Assembly (NCBI GenBank): GCA_945859605.1
Contig: OX243811.1
Span: forward strand, 62,106,976-62,170,975
Length of the DNA: 64,000 nt
Direction of reading: 5' to 3'
Source of the DNA: Lumbricus rubellus
Taxonomy: Eukaryota > Annelida > Clitellata > Crassiclitellata > Lumbricidae
A model generated the notes under the pieces. That model searched no databases. It was given only the letters and a program-made list of their open reading frames with translations, and was not told the DNA's origin. Shown here piece after piece: positions 1-10,072 of this stretch (the stretch's first letter is position 1; every line of letters begins with the position of its first letter). The translations under genes and the position numbers were made by a program.

Positions 1-1
1 T

Positions 2-3000
2 AATTCAGAAGAGGAAGTTAGTGAAGGGGAGGAAGAAGAGACAACCCCCTCCCAAATAGTATCCTGCACTGTTGAAGAATTTATGGAGCGCCAGGAAGCC
101 CAAATGCAGGCCTTAATTGAGAAACACGAACAGTTAGAAAAACATCTGAGGCAATATGCTGGAGAAAATAATGCCCTAGACCCTGATACCGCTGAGCAAC
201 CCGGATGGATGGGAACCCGTCGAATAAGTGGAGGGGATCTGAACCCAGAACAGTCTGAAATAGGGGCTGTTGCTCTCCCACAGAGAGCCGTGGACATATG
301 TCGCCTTAAGTCATCCTTGGTACCTGGTAATGAGGAAGAAGAGGGTTCAGAATCCACACTGGATGTTGCCGCGGGGGTGCCGGGTTTTCGAGGGAAGAGA
401 ACGGAGTACCTGGAACTTAATGCTGAAGCCCCTCCCCGCCTTGCTCCTCGGCCAGAGAGACCCTGCGTGAAATATGAGGAAAGAAACCTTGACTTGAGGT
501 TGAATAGGGGTGCTCTTTTGGCTGGGGGGACGCGCGCAACAATTGGTCCCAGAATTAGTGGGGTGAAATTAAGTTCAGGTACAGAGGTTCAGACCCAATC
601 TAGTACTGGTGCAACAACTGTCACCAGAAATAATGAGGTCTTGTTAAGCCAAGGTGCTGAGGAAAGGAGAATGTTTCTTGGAGAAATAGATGAACTAGAT
701 GCTCAAGGAAATTTTTATGGCGCCCGACCAAAAGTGATATCTAACAGCCGAACTACAACTGCAGCTGCTAAAGTAGATACTCGAACAATGTATGATTATA
801 ACACGAACACTGTTTATGAAGGTTTTGATTTCGACTCTTACATGCGAAATAAACAAATGCAATTCAGAAATCAATTAACTGAAAAATGTCTATCGGACAG
901 CGAGCATTCTGAAATAAAAGATATGCGGCCTTTGCATAATCTTGTACTCGATTCCCATGCGGTAGCTTTAGGGCAAAATAATGTTAAAGCATGTACTAAC
1001 TCACGACTGTTAGTTTCAGATAATGGGGATCCATCATCGCTGAGGGAAAACCATCTGGTGCTTCGAGGTGCACATCCCGGACAGACAACGACAACCATCT
1101 CATGGGCTACCACCTTTTCCCCTTCGTCGCTCAACGTCATGGCTTCCGAAAAACCTTTCCTGCCCTCTGGCGTCGCCCCACGAATATCTACGCTCACCCT
1201 TCCTTCCGGTCAGCCGCTCATGTCGACACCGAACCTGTCGTCGGAAACCCACGTGACACAAAGCTGCGAATATCAACGGTGGAAGGCAAGTCAACCTTCG
1301 TACATGCCTTACACGCCATATCAGCATCTGGTCGCTGATCCAACCGCTCATGGTGAACAGATTTCGACGCTGAATAATTCTGTGCAATCGTCAGCGACAC
1401 AAACAGTTCCGATAAACGCTGTGGTGAAATCGAACAGTGCTACTGCTGTGAAACTGAACAGTGCAAGCGAAATCAGATCCGATGAGCATCGTAAGAATTT
1501 CAATCAAGAAGAACTGCTCCGCCTCCTGCTGCAGACACTCAGAGAACCTCCACAGAATTCATCTACGACAACCGACAATACAGTCCAAGAAATTGCTAGT
1601 GAAAAGAAAGAACCTGCTGGGAAACTACAATCTGAATCTTCAAATTTTCCAGATAGAAGAATGAAATCGCAAATGAAGCTGGACCGCTACAACGGTAAGA
1701 CGTCGGTGGAAGTATTCCTCAAGAAATTCGAGGTATGCTCGAAGAACAATAGATGGACTGAAGAAGAGAAGCTGGCCCAACTGACCTGTGCCTTGGTTGA
1801 ACCTGTCGATCAACTGCTACACGAATTTGACTCTGAAGCTTTGGTGACCAGTGCTGATCTGGTCAGTAGATTGAAACTGCGATACGGAAGCACCGATCAA
1901 GCTGCTCTGTATCAAACTAAATTGAACACTCGTCGCCAGAAGGTGGGCGAGGACCTTGGTTCACTGGCTCAAGATATCCGGAAACTGATGATCCTCGCAT
2001 TTCCGGGACCAACATCAACGCACAGCGAGACCATCGCTATCAGAGCATTCCTGGATGCTCTACGAGATAAAGATCTGGCCCTGAAGGTACGAGAAAGAGA
2101 ACCAGCCACCTTAGACAACGCCTACAAAATCGCCATGAGACTGGAAGGCTACCGCTGGTCGGATGAAGACGCTGCCGATCGTCGTGATCGTCGTCCTGGG
2201 CGCATTTCGAATGTGAAAGAAACCGAACTTGACCTTGACGAAAAGTTGAACCGACTTCAAGAACAGATGACCCGGAAGATGGAAGAAATGCTTCAGAAGT
2301 GGTCCCCGCAACCGAATACTACTTCTGCTGATGGACAATTTCGACAGTGGCAACCGCGACGACCGTTTCAACCAAAGGAAAACAATGGCTTCAGGAACCA
2401 ACCGGGGGATCGCCGTCCAAATAACCGTTTCCAAGGAGAAGCCCGAGACAACAGACGCTGCTACGAGTGTAATCAACCCGGGCACCTTTCTCGAGTTTGC
2501 CCTAGCAGGACAGACAACACATGGCAGAGAGAACAAGAACAAGAACCAGAATCGAACACGGTGAACAATGCGAGACATGTGAAGGGACGAAATGACGCTT
2601 ACCTTTCCGTAACCATAAAAGGTAAACATTTGCTGGGGCTGCTGGACTCGGGGTGTGAAATGACTCTGTGCCCTGCTTCGTTGGTAGACCCTGCCGAAAT
2701 CCAACACTCTAAGCAATCCCTGTTAGCAGCAAATGGTTCAGCCATCCGTGTACTCGGCGAAACGAAACTGAAGTTGCAGATTGAAGGCCGACCATTCGAG
2801 ATACCCTGCTTGGTGACTGAACAGGTTTCCGAACTAATTCTGGGTCTCTCGTGGATGAAGGACGAAAACGTTTTATGGCATGTGGGTCATAACTGGGTTC
2901 TGGTGGGGGAGCACAAGTTCTCAGTTCATTGCAAACCTCGCTCCAGACTGTGCAGAAGAATCGTGGTAACTCGTGACCCTCTGGCTGCATCAGATGGTGA

Positions 3001-3415
3001 GAAGGAGCAAAGAACCTTCGAACGAATTCATCGCCTGGGAGGGATCCATCTTCAGGAAGATGTGGAGAAACAACCGGAATCTGCGACGCCAGAAACGTCC
3101 TCTACGGAATCTTCGCTCCAAGTCTCTGCTGCCAAGGTGGTAGTCCAGGATCCATCGGATTGGGATGTGCATCCTCCATTCGTCCTCTCCGCTCATCGAG
3201 CCGGCGAGAGCGAAAGCACCGGAGTCACCCAGAATCATCAGCCAATTAGTCTAGTTTTAGAGAATATGCAGATTGCTGATGTTGTGTTGAATAAAGATGA
3301 TTTTGTGGCTGTATCGATTAAACATGTGCAAGATAATTGTGAATTTGCAAGAAGGTTTATACAGCGCTCGAGTCCCACTAGGAACCACGGGAATGGGCCC
3401 GGGTATAGGCAGTAA
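2..3415 (+). CDS. Gag-protease polyprotein of a Gypsy-like LTR element, 5' end outside the window
   Basis: Structural and processing protein of an LTR retrotransposon. The frame is open from base 2; the copy at 7547 shows that the true ATG lies 11 bases before the window, so only the first few residues are missing. The first in-window ATG is at 83. An acidic, low-complexity N-terminal half is followed by a retrotrans_gag-type helical region (about nt 1670-2180), a CCHC zinc knuckle (CYECNQPGHLSRVC, about nt 2460-2500) and a retropepsin-like domain with the active-site motif LLDSG (about nt 2640) and the later ILGLSWM strand. The C-terminal 200 residues are not recognised. The stop is at 3413-3415. 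No reverse transcriptase, RNase H or integrase follows, so the element cannot move on its own. The frame is intact, which suggests a young copy. Confident as gag-protease; the exact clade is unknown. Confidence 0.85.
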   Translation, partial: NSEEEVSEGEEEETTPSQIVSCTVEEFMERQEAQMQALIEKHEQLEKHLRQYAGENNALDPDTAEQPGWMGTRRISGGDLNPEQSEIGAVALPQRAVDICRLKSSLVPGNEEEEGSESTLDVAAGVPGFRGKRTEYLELNAEAPPRLAPRPERPCVKYEERNLDLRLNRGALLAGGTRATIGPRISGVKLSSGTEVQTQSSTGATTVTRNNEVLLSQGAEERRMFLGEIDELDAQGNFYGARPKVISNSRTTTAAAKVDTRTMYDYNTNTVYEGFDFDSYMRNKQMQFRNQLTEKCLSDSEHSEIKDMRPLHNLVLDSHAVALGQNNVKACTNSRLLVSDNGDPSSLRENHLVLRGAHPGQTTTTISWATTFSPSSLNVMASEKPFLPSGVAPRISTLTLPSGQPLMSTPNLSSETHVTQSCEYQRWKASQPSYMPYTPYQHLVADPTAHGEQISTLNNSVQSSATQTVPINAVVKSNSATAVKLNSASEIRSDEHRKNFNQEELLRLLLQTLREPPQNSSTTTDNTVQEIASEKKEPAGKLQSESSNFPDRRMKSQMKLDRYNGKTSVEVFLKKFEVCSKNNRWTEEEKLAQLTCALVEPVDQLLHEFDSEALVTSADLVSRLKLRYGSTDQAALYQTKLNTRRQKVGEDLGSLAQDIRKLMILAFPGPTSTHSETIAIRAFLDALRDKDLALKVREREPATLDNAYKIAMRLEGYRWSDEDAADRRDRRPGRISNVKETELDLDEKLNRLQEQMTRKMEEMLQKWSPQPNTTSADGQFRQWQPRRPFQPKENNGFRNQPGDRRPNNRFQGEARDNRRCYECNQPGHLSRVCPSRTDNTWQREQEQEPESNTVNNARHVKGRNDAYLSVTIKGKHLLGLLDSGCEMTLCPASLVDPAEIQHSKQSLLAANGSAIRVLGETKLKLQIEGRPFEIPCLVTEQVSELILGLSWMKDENVLWHVGHNWVLVGEHKFSVHCKPRSRLCRRIVVTRDPLAASDGEKEQRTFERIHRLGGIHLQEDVEKQPESATPETSSTESSLQVSAAKVVVQDPSDWDVHPPFVLSAHRAGESESTGVTQNHQPISLVLENMQIADVVLNKDDFVAVSIKHVQDNCEFARRFIQRSSPTRNHGNGPGYRQ

Positions 3416-5132
3416 TGTAAAATAATGTGATGGGCTGTTAGTTAAGTTGTTTGTGTTTATTTTGTGTAGTTGAATTTTTATGTAGCGCTCACATTAATGG
3501 TTATTGTGAATGAAGTATGATTGTGGAAATGCTGATGTGAGTCGCATAATGGCGACGGAGTAATAGCTTAGAGGTTAGAGTACCCTCTCCTTTAGTTGAT
3601 GTATGATGTAACACTGAGTCCAGTATTTTTATGTTCTTTGGTATGCATATGGAAGCAGATGAATTTTGTGAATGAACATCTATGATTGGTTCATGATTAT
3701 AGATAAGATTGGTTACTTGTGTGTTTCATTGCATTCTTTTTGTGGTTGCCAGAGAAGAAAAGGCAAATGTTCTGTATGCATTTCTAATGTTGACTGCATA
3801 ATTATAATTGAAAGGTAATAAGGTATTACCTAATATGTTAGATTATGAGTAGCTGAGCAGTAACTGTGGTGAATGTATTTTAAAGTTGAATGTGCATAAT
3901 CATAAAAGTTAGGAAGGTATTATTTAGCATAGTGAATTATGAGTAGCTTGACCTTTGTAGCAGTTAGTGGACATAGTCTTTGAATGTTGATTAGCGAGTT
4001 GTATTAGTTGAGTGTGTGAAAGAAACTAGTATGTCTGTGTGATGTGCAAGCTCCGAGTAGTTCGTGAGTAAGATAGATTGTAGACTTGTGAGTTGTCTAA
4101 TGTCCCCGCAGTCAGTTTATACTATATGAGAGGTGAGACAGATGACCTGGTGTAGAGTTGTGAGCTGTAGACGGCCTAGTCTCTTTGGTATGCTTTACTA
4201 AGCAGTAAACCCTTTTGCTTACTAGTCAGCGTTACTGTCCTACTCAGTTGTACTCCGTCTTGTAAAGTAGACGTGGAGAGGTCATAGCATATAGGTCAGG
4301 GAGAAACCCGTTAGTTTCTAGGGTATGTTTTACTAAACAGTAGATCCCTTTGTTTAACTTGTCTCGGGTGGTCTGCTCTGTTGTACTCCGTCTTGGAAGG
4401 GGGACGTGGAGAAATTATCGCTTAGGTCGAGGATAATGCCGCCCTAGTGCGTATTGATAATGCTTAGCTAAACAGAAAGCCTTTGTTTAGTAGTCTCAGC
4501 CTAAGTGTAATATGTTCTGTCTGTGATGATGTGCTGACTGCCCATGTTCATGAATGCTCAGAAAGGAGTTCGTTGCAATCGTTGGTGGTTGTATGTAGTG
4601 TCTGTAAGGGTGGTGTAAATGGAATACAGCATTAGTTAAAAGTGTTGTTGATTTCTAGCCCTGAGTATTACTTGAGCTGTAGTTTAGTCTGACGGTTAGG
4701 AGCAAGATTGTTGTGATGCTGTGTGCAGATGAATTGTCGGAGTGATGAGATAAGTGTTGGCTTTGACATGCTGGTGCCTTGTGATGTGATTCGATACATT
4801 TGCGACTTCTTGATGTTACTTGATATGTTGCTCCGTTTAAATGAATAATGTTGTACTGAATATGGTGCCGGGGCATGATCTTTTAGTGTTATGGAAGACA
4901 TTTATTTATCCTTGTAAGTGGCCCCGAGCAAGTGATGGGATTGGATAGGAAACGTCGATTATAATTATATGTGTCCGTTCTAAAATTGCTATGTTGTATT
5001 ATCGCCCTGGATTGATTGCGATTATGTGTTGCATTATTCTTAGAGATAAAAACTTTTGTTGGGATCTAATAAGGGTAGTTTCTCGTATTGGCTATGTGAA
5101 CCGAATCAGGTGAACCGATAAATGTAGATAGG
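3416..5132 (+). other. Non-coding spacer where pol would be expected
   Basis: This 1.7 kb follows the gag-protease stop in the place where Gypsy elements carry pol. I see no long frame on either strand and no RT or integrase motif. It holds diverged direct repeats of about 135 bases near 4185-4290, 4320-4425 and, partly, 4455-4505. Each has a ctaa(g/a)cagta word, then ccctttg-tt-ac, and the first two also share TTGTACTCCGTCTTG with GACGTGGAGA after it. The rest is T/G-rich and unremarkable. Confidence 0.6.
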
Positions 5133-5156
5133 TTGTCTCCTTGTACAGGAAAGGCC

Positions 5157-5981
5157 ATGGACGCCGGAGAGATCGACTTGCTGGAGCTCCTGCACCCTTG
5201 GAGTCCCCCTGCTGAGGTGGTGGAGGTGAAGCCCGAACCTGATATCGAGATCGAGATTTCCTCCAATGAGTCTTCTACTGCTGGAAGTCCTGCCTCCTCA
5301 CGGTGCTTCATGATTAATCTGCAAGCGGCTGAAGAATCGGAACGATTGGGTCGGCCGTGCAGCGAACTTTCTCCACCTGTGGCGACTCCCGATAGCCTTA
5401 GTTTGTTGGGCCAGTGCCCCAGAGAGATCGACTCTCTACTGGCGTTACCGGAGCTGCAACGCCTTCCTGCTTCCGCTCCTAAAGTAGAAAAGCTTGGGGT
5501 TGTCTGGGCTTTGTTGAGATACTTCCATGAGAAGGAGCGGCTGGACTTTTCCCGAGCCGACTTGGATGGATTGATTGGAGGAAGTTCCTTCCTTCGAGAC
5601 GGGGTCGATCTTATACCGTTGGTGGTGGTCACGATTCAGACCGTTGCGACTCTACCACAAAATGGAAACGCAATAGAGAAATGGCGGGAGGAGTCTGGGA
5701 ATAGCACCATCCTAGTGGCTCCCCTCAGGGCTTCGGAACGACGCCTGCGACCTTGGGACGATGGGCATATCTGGAATTTCCGAGCTTGGATCCTGGCCAT
5801 GGAGATCTCGCATAGATTCTTCGCTCAGAAACCACAGACCTTGGAGGAAGTGTTCCTCGCCTCCCTGACTGACCTGATCGATCCTCTTAGCAAAGAATGG
5901 TGGAAGGTAGAGGTAATTACCTTGACACTGCACACTTTAAAAAGAGCCGCATGGTTCTGGCCCCTCTTGATGTCCACCTGA
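5157..5981 (+). CDS. Second ORF of the gag-only LTR element, function unknown
   Basis: An intact frame of 275 codons between the non-coding spacer and the 3' LTR. I choose the ATG at 5157 (MDAGEIDLLELLHPWSP) over the in-frame ATG at 5133 because the upstream eight residues look like leader. The N-terminus is acidic and proline-rich and contains VKPEPD, which resembles a sumoylation site. The middle is hydrophilic and the last 80 residues are rich in W, L and E. There is no signal peptide, clear membrane segment, zinc finger or catalytic motif. It sits where an env-like or accessory gene would be, but nothing supports an envelope function. Its position and intact frame argue that the element maintains it. 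I do not recognise the family. Confidence 0.6.
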   Translation: MDAGEIDLLELLHPWSPPAEVVEVKPEPDIEIEISSNESSTAGSPASSRCFMINLQAAEESERLGRPCSELSPPVATPDSLSLLGQCPREIDSLLALPELQRLPASAPKVEKLGVVWALLRYFHEKERLDFSRADLDGLIGGSSFLRDGVDLIPLVVVTIQTVATLPQNGNAIEKWREESGNSTILVAPLRASERRLRPWDDGHIWNFRAWILAMEISHRFFAQKPQTLEEVFLASLTDLIDPLSKEWWKVEVITLTLHTLKRAAWFWPLLMST

Positions 5982-6510
5982 GGACCAGTAATTAGTAAAT
6001 AGTCGGGTAGTACCTTGTTGAGTCGCCGTGATAATCGCTAAGTCAAATCATGATTGTGTTCTTTCTTGTGAAAAGAAATTATTATCTGAATCATTCCCTG
6101 CAATTTTGTTTGAAACTGTTGTGTTTTCTTTTATGTGTCTAAGTCGACATGTGCTTCCCGAGAACTTTAAGTTCTGTAACGACCTGCAAAGTTTTGTGAG
6201 ATGCAGTTGAAGTGTTGCTACGTCGTAGATCGTTGATTATGATTGTAATTGAGTTGGACTTAGTGAACTCTACTCGGTGAATGTTTTGATACTTGATTGC
6301 TTTCTGCCATAACGTTAAATCGTGATCTGTCCGTTATATTTTCCGATAGGTGCCTTTGTACAAGTCTGTCCGTTAAGACTTTCGATGTTTAATTAGATAT
6401 CTCGACTATAGAATTGTTTATGGTGACACTGAAATTAAGTTTCTCGGTTATGATCAGCAGGAGCTGATAGATTTTTCCCCATGGCGAAAAATTCAGGGGG
6501 CTGGTGAGGG
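5982..6510 (+). other. 3' untranslated part of the gag-only element, ending in a polypurine tract
   Basis: No supported gene; the 60-codon frame at 6028-6210 looks incidental. The last 20 bases before the LTR (ending GCTGGTGAGGG at 6510) are G/A-rich and serve as the likely plus-strand primer, because a TG-starting LTR follows immediately. Confidence 0.5.
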
Positions 6511-7054
6511 TGTAACGATCGTGAAAAGTTGGATCGTTAATAATTCCTTAATAATTTTACGGCCTTTATAAATTTGCGGCCTAATCGAATTTCGGCCTTA
6601 ACATCAAACCTTCGGTCGGTCTCCGGTGGTGTAGCCGCGTTTTAGAGCGACCTCCGGTGTATTATTATTTATTCTGGGAGAACAGCTCATTATGCCACTC
6701 TATTTTTAGTCCGGCGGCAACGCAACAGGTTTCATTGGATCCCCCTTGATCCCGTGACTCCGACGAGTCCCGGATGTGGCCTGTGATTGGCTGGAAGGAC
6801 TGAAACCTTCAGACAGACGGTGGCGGTTGACGAAGCAACATCTCTGTGCTCGAATCGTTGAAATTGTGGTAGAAATCGAATAAGATTGCGATCCAAATTT
6901 ACTCGAAGAAAGTAGTAATTGAATTTCTGCCGTGCAGCCAAGAAATTGGGCCTTCATATTGACGAGACCAGGGTGTCTGAAAACAGTTTTGAAGAATATT
7001 TGTCATACTTTGGAAGTTGAAATTCTTCCGCCGTTTCATTTCTTCTGGTGGTCA
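6511..7054 (+). repeat. LTR of the gag-only Gypsy-like element, shared by two tandem copies
   Basis: Starts with TGTAACGATC directly after the polypurine tract. The right boundary is inferred: CA at 7053-7054 is followed by ATTTGGTGACTGG, which looks like the two-to-three-base spacer and TGG start of a tRNA primer site. The boundary could be off by some tens of bases because the second LTR for comparison is outside the window. What follows (7055-7546) is a 5' leader and then the gag start codon, so this single LTR acts as the 3' LTR of the left copy and the 5' LTR of the right one. Confidence 0.45.
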
Positions 7055-7546
7055 ATTTGGTGACTGGTATTTCCGTGGTCAACGTTTACTGAAATTATTA
7101 TCTGGAGTGCAGAGAAGTATCCCCTTAAATTTCATATTGCTGTGGAACCGAGAAGCTTAAATGAGATATTATTATAAGTAATATTTCGCAGTGAATATCG
7201 CTAGAATAGACAATTATAATTGGTCGCATTGCGTGTGGTGCTTAATTGAAGAACTGATTAGGCTTAACTCATTAGTGTTAATTAATTAGATGGTAGCGAG
7301 TGCTTCACACGGAAAGAAAACCGTGTCTGCGAAACAGTGATAGATGTTCTCGAATTTACATAAATCAATGCAATATAATCATGCTGATTAATTTCTCTTT
7401 CGCTTAAATATCATTGACTGATTACCGATAGTCAAGTGTTTGCAATTGTGTTGATTAAAACCTTTAACTTGAAGATATGTGGTGAATACTTAGGCTTAAT
7501 TCTTAATTCATCAGAGTTATTAAGAAGTCCTTACTCATTGAACATT

Positions 7547-8097
7547 ATGTCAAGTAATAATTCAGAAGAGGAAGTTAGTGAAGGGGAGGAAGAAGAGACA
7601 ACCCCCTCCCAAATAGTATCCTGCACTGTTGAAGAATTTATGGAGCGCCAGGAAGCCCAAATGCAGGCCTTAATTGAGAAACACGAACAGTTAGAAAAAC
7701 ATCTGAGGCAATATGCTGGAGAAAATAATGCCCTAGACCCTGATACCGCTGAGCAACCCGGATGGATGGGAACCCGTCGAATAAGTGGAGGGGATCTGAA
7801 CCCAGAACAGTCTGAAATAGGGGCTGTTGCTCTCCCACAGAGAGCCGTGGACATATGTCGCCTTAAGTCATCCTTGGTACCTGGTAATGAGGAAGAAGAG
7901 GGTTCAGAATCCACACTGGATGTTGCCGCGGGGGTGCCGGGTTTTCGAGGGAAGAGAACGGAGTACCTGGAACTTAATGCTGAAGCCCCTCCCCGCCTTG
8001 CTCCTCGGCCAGAGAGACCCTGCGTGAAATATGAGGAAAGAAACCTTGACTTGAGGTTGAATAGGGGTGCTCTTTTGGCTGGGGGGACGCGCGCAAC
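7547..8097 (+). pseudogene. Truncated second copy of the gag gene
   Basis: Begins with the true gag start codon (MSSNNSEEEVSEGEEE) and repeats the window-start sequence exactly: 7558-8097 equals 1-540 as far as I can see by eye. After GCGCAAC at 8097 the homology stops dead and the frame runs into (GT)n, giving a meaningless tail to 8269. No zinc knuckle or protease remains. This copy also supplies the missing start of the left gag gene. Confidence 0.85.
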
Positions 8098-8114
8098 ACT
8101 TATATTAGATAAAT

Positions 8115-8222
8115 TCTATGTGTGTGTGCTTGTGTGTGTTTGTTTGTCGTGTACTGTGTATGTGTGTGTGTGTGCTTGTGTGTGTGCATGTGTGTGTGTG
8201 TGTGTGTGTGTTTGTGTGCGAA
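8115..8222 (+). repeat. (GT)n microsatellite, interrupted
   Basis: GT dinucleotides broken by C and TT steps. It starts 17 bases after the break of the second gag copy and may mark the recombination point. Frames through it are not genes. Confidence 0.95.
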
Positions 8223-8424
8223 TTTCATGCACTGTCGAGTGTTCATTATTCTGCGCTGTGCAACTGTAGCAGTGTAGCATACACCTATTACACCGGTTGA
8301 ACGAATTTCGGCGAATCAACATAGAAGTTGTTAAACTGCATTCCTGAATCAAGCCACGCATGTGTTTTAGAAAGGTATGGACTTTAATATGGAAATTTCA
8401 CCTACCTTCGGCTAACCGGTGACT

Positions 8425-8496
8425 GATTCGCTAGCCTAGAGCGCATATTAACGCATAGGCATAATAATTATGCGTTAGGAAGCCCTCTAGCGAATC
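8425..8496. repeat. Imperfect hairpin, possible tiny MITE
   Basis: GATTCGCTAG at 8425-8434 pairs with CTAGCGAATC at 8487-8496, and TAACGCATA pairs with TATGCGTTA further in, leaving a short AT loop. No clear target duplication. Confidence 0.55.
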
Positions 8497-8508
8497 GGAC
8501 CAGGGCCG

Positions 8509-9214
8509 GATTAAGGCATGTTCAACATGTTCAGCCGAACAGGGGCCACCACCCTTTAGGGGCCCTCACACATGAGAAAAAAAAATTGAGGCAAAAATTT
8601 TATATTCGGACGAAATATCGACCAAACGACTCAAAAAAGGTCAGCATCTGTGCTGTTTCGGACGGGGGAAATCGGTATAGGCCATATTCTAAAGACATTT
8701 CGACCAAACAACTAAAACAGGTCATCAAAGTTTTCGATTGAAGATTCCCAACAATTTTTCGAACAGGGCTTCCACATTGCTTAATCCGGACACGGGTTAG
8801 CTGTGGGTAGCAGAATAGGCGACTTCGAGCCCGCTTCAAGGTAGCTAGGCCTATAACGAGTGCTGCTCTGAAAATTAAAGCAGGTCTCGTTCACACACTT
8901 TTGCAAGCAACGGACCTCTGGTTCGAGCCCCGTCCGAAGCGGTCATTGTGTGTAGTGACCTTAAGAGAAAAGCATGTCATCTTCTGTGCGCAATAATTAT
9001 TGCTCTGTGTCATCAATGTTCTGTTGTATGGTCGTGCCTGTGTGCGCGTCTGAGCTTCAGACAGAGAGCAATATCAGACTGATGCAGTTTTGCTGCGTCT
9101 TCGGTCAAAAATGTCTGACAGCCTTCTTAGTCGCATGAAACCATTTCGGAATATTATTCAATGATCATTCAAAAACCAATTTTTCACTTTTTGCGCTAAA
9201 ATAATTATGATCTA
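8509..9214. repeat. Gene-free stretch with a dispersed repeat and a tRNA-like box
   Basis: CAGGGCCGGATTAAG near 8509 is mirrored by CTTAATCCGGACACG near 8780, and between them are two copies of the motif ACCAAACGACT/AACTAAAA-AGGTCA that recurs elsewhere in the window. Around 8900-8945 GGTTCGAGCCCC resembles a pol III B box, so a decayed SINE is possible. No gene is visible up to 9214. Confidence 0.4.
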
Positions 9215-9640
9215 CAAGCTGAGCCATAAAAAAGTAACCACCTACGGTTTTTGCCACTATCTTGGCCAGAAGTAAGAATTTTAAAATGAAATTTTACAGT
9301 CATAAAGACAATTCATATTTACACATGAAGGCCAAATTTCATCAAAATATTTCAAACAGAACAAAAGTCATATCACTTTTAGTGAGGCCACCCACGGTTT
9401 TTTTGACGATTCAAAAACGTAACGCAACAAACAGCAACATAAAACGATTTTATTAAGTCACATCTCAAATAACTGTTGTCGAAAGAACTTGATAGTGCTT
9501 CACAACTTGTGCTCAATGTGCCCACCAATAGTGCCAAAACTTTTCTTTGCAAAGTTCTTCATGGCCCTGTTGATGCGTTCCAAAGGCAAATCGTCCCATG
9601 TCGATACTGTCCCCAAACTTTCGTTCTTCCCCAGCGTTGA
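9215..9640 (-). pseudogene. 3' remnant of a mariner-like transposon
   Basis: The end CAAGCTGAGCCATAAAAAAG at 9215 follows a TA and resembles the TIR of the element at 11390-11713. About 250 bases inside, minus-strand codons 9598-9500 read WDDLPLERINRAM and end GGHIEHKL-stop, which is like the C-terminal tail of Tc1/mariner-type transposases. Upstream coding sequence is gone. Confidence 0.55.
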
Positions 9641-10072
9641 TTTTTATTTTCTTACTCCATTTGTATTGACATTTAGATTAGATTAGATTAGGGCATATAT
9701 AAGACTCAGATACTCTCGATAGGATCAAACGAACAAACAATAAACCAGAAACAGAAATAAACTAAAAACCAGGTCAACTAATCAATTGGAAATCGATCGA
9801 CGGATGTGATAGAATGTTTTTCTTTACAGTGTTTGCCTCGAGAAACCCATGCAAGATGTGTGATACCATTTCTAAGCCTATCGTAATAATTACCAGCTTA
9901 GGCCTACACAGAGGTTTGCAGTAGACACAACGTACCGCATAAGCTGGGCTGTTAATTTTCTTAAACCCGGTTTTAGATCCTGTTCTTGCTCTAATAATAC
10001 ATAATACAGGCTGCAATGTGATGGCTATAGTTTGAGCAACCTTTTATCAAAAAAACTTTAAGCTCCAAATAA

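Larger units (their letters stand above)
1..8097 (+). mobile_element. Tandem pair of non-autonomous Gypsy-like LTR elements
   Basis: Order: internal region (gag-protease, spacer, ORF2, polypurine tract), LTR, leader, truncated gag. It lacks pol completely, so it would depend on enzymes from another element, like other gag-carrying non-autonomous LTR elements. The 5' LTR of the left copy must lie left of the window. Confidence 0.7.

Noticed and set aside
871..1400. Overlapping frames inside gag
   Set aside because: Shadows of the gag frame, without family features.
5133..5981. Envelope gene of a retrovirus-like element
   Set aside because: No signal peptide, transmembrane segment or cleavage site; position alone is not enough.
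9670..9700. Telomere-like TTAGAT repeat
   Set aside because: Only about four short units and not the TTAGGG sequence; chance or tiny microsatellite.
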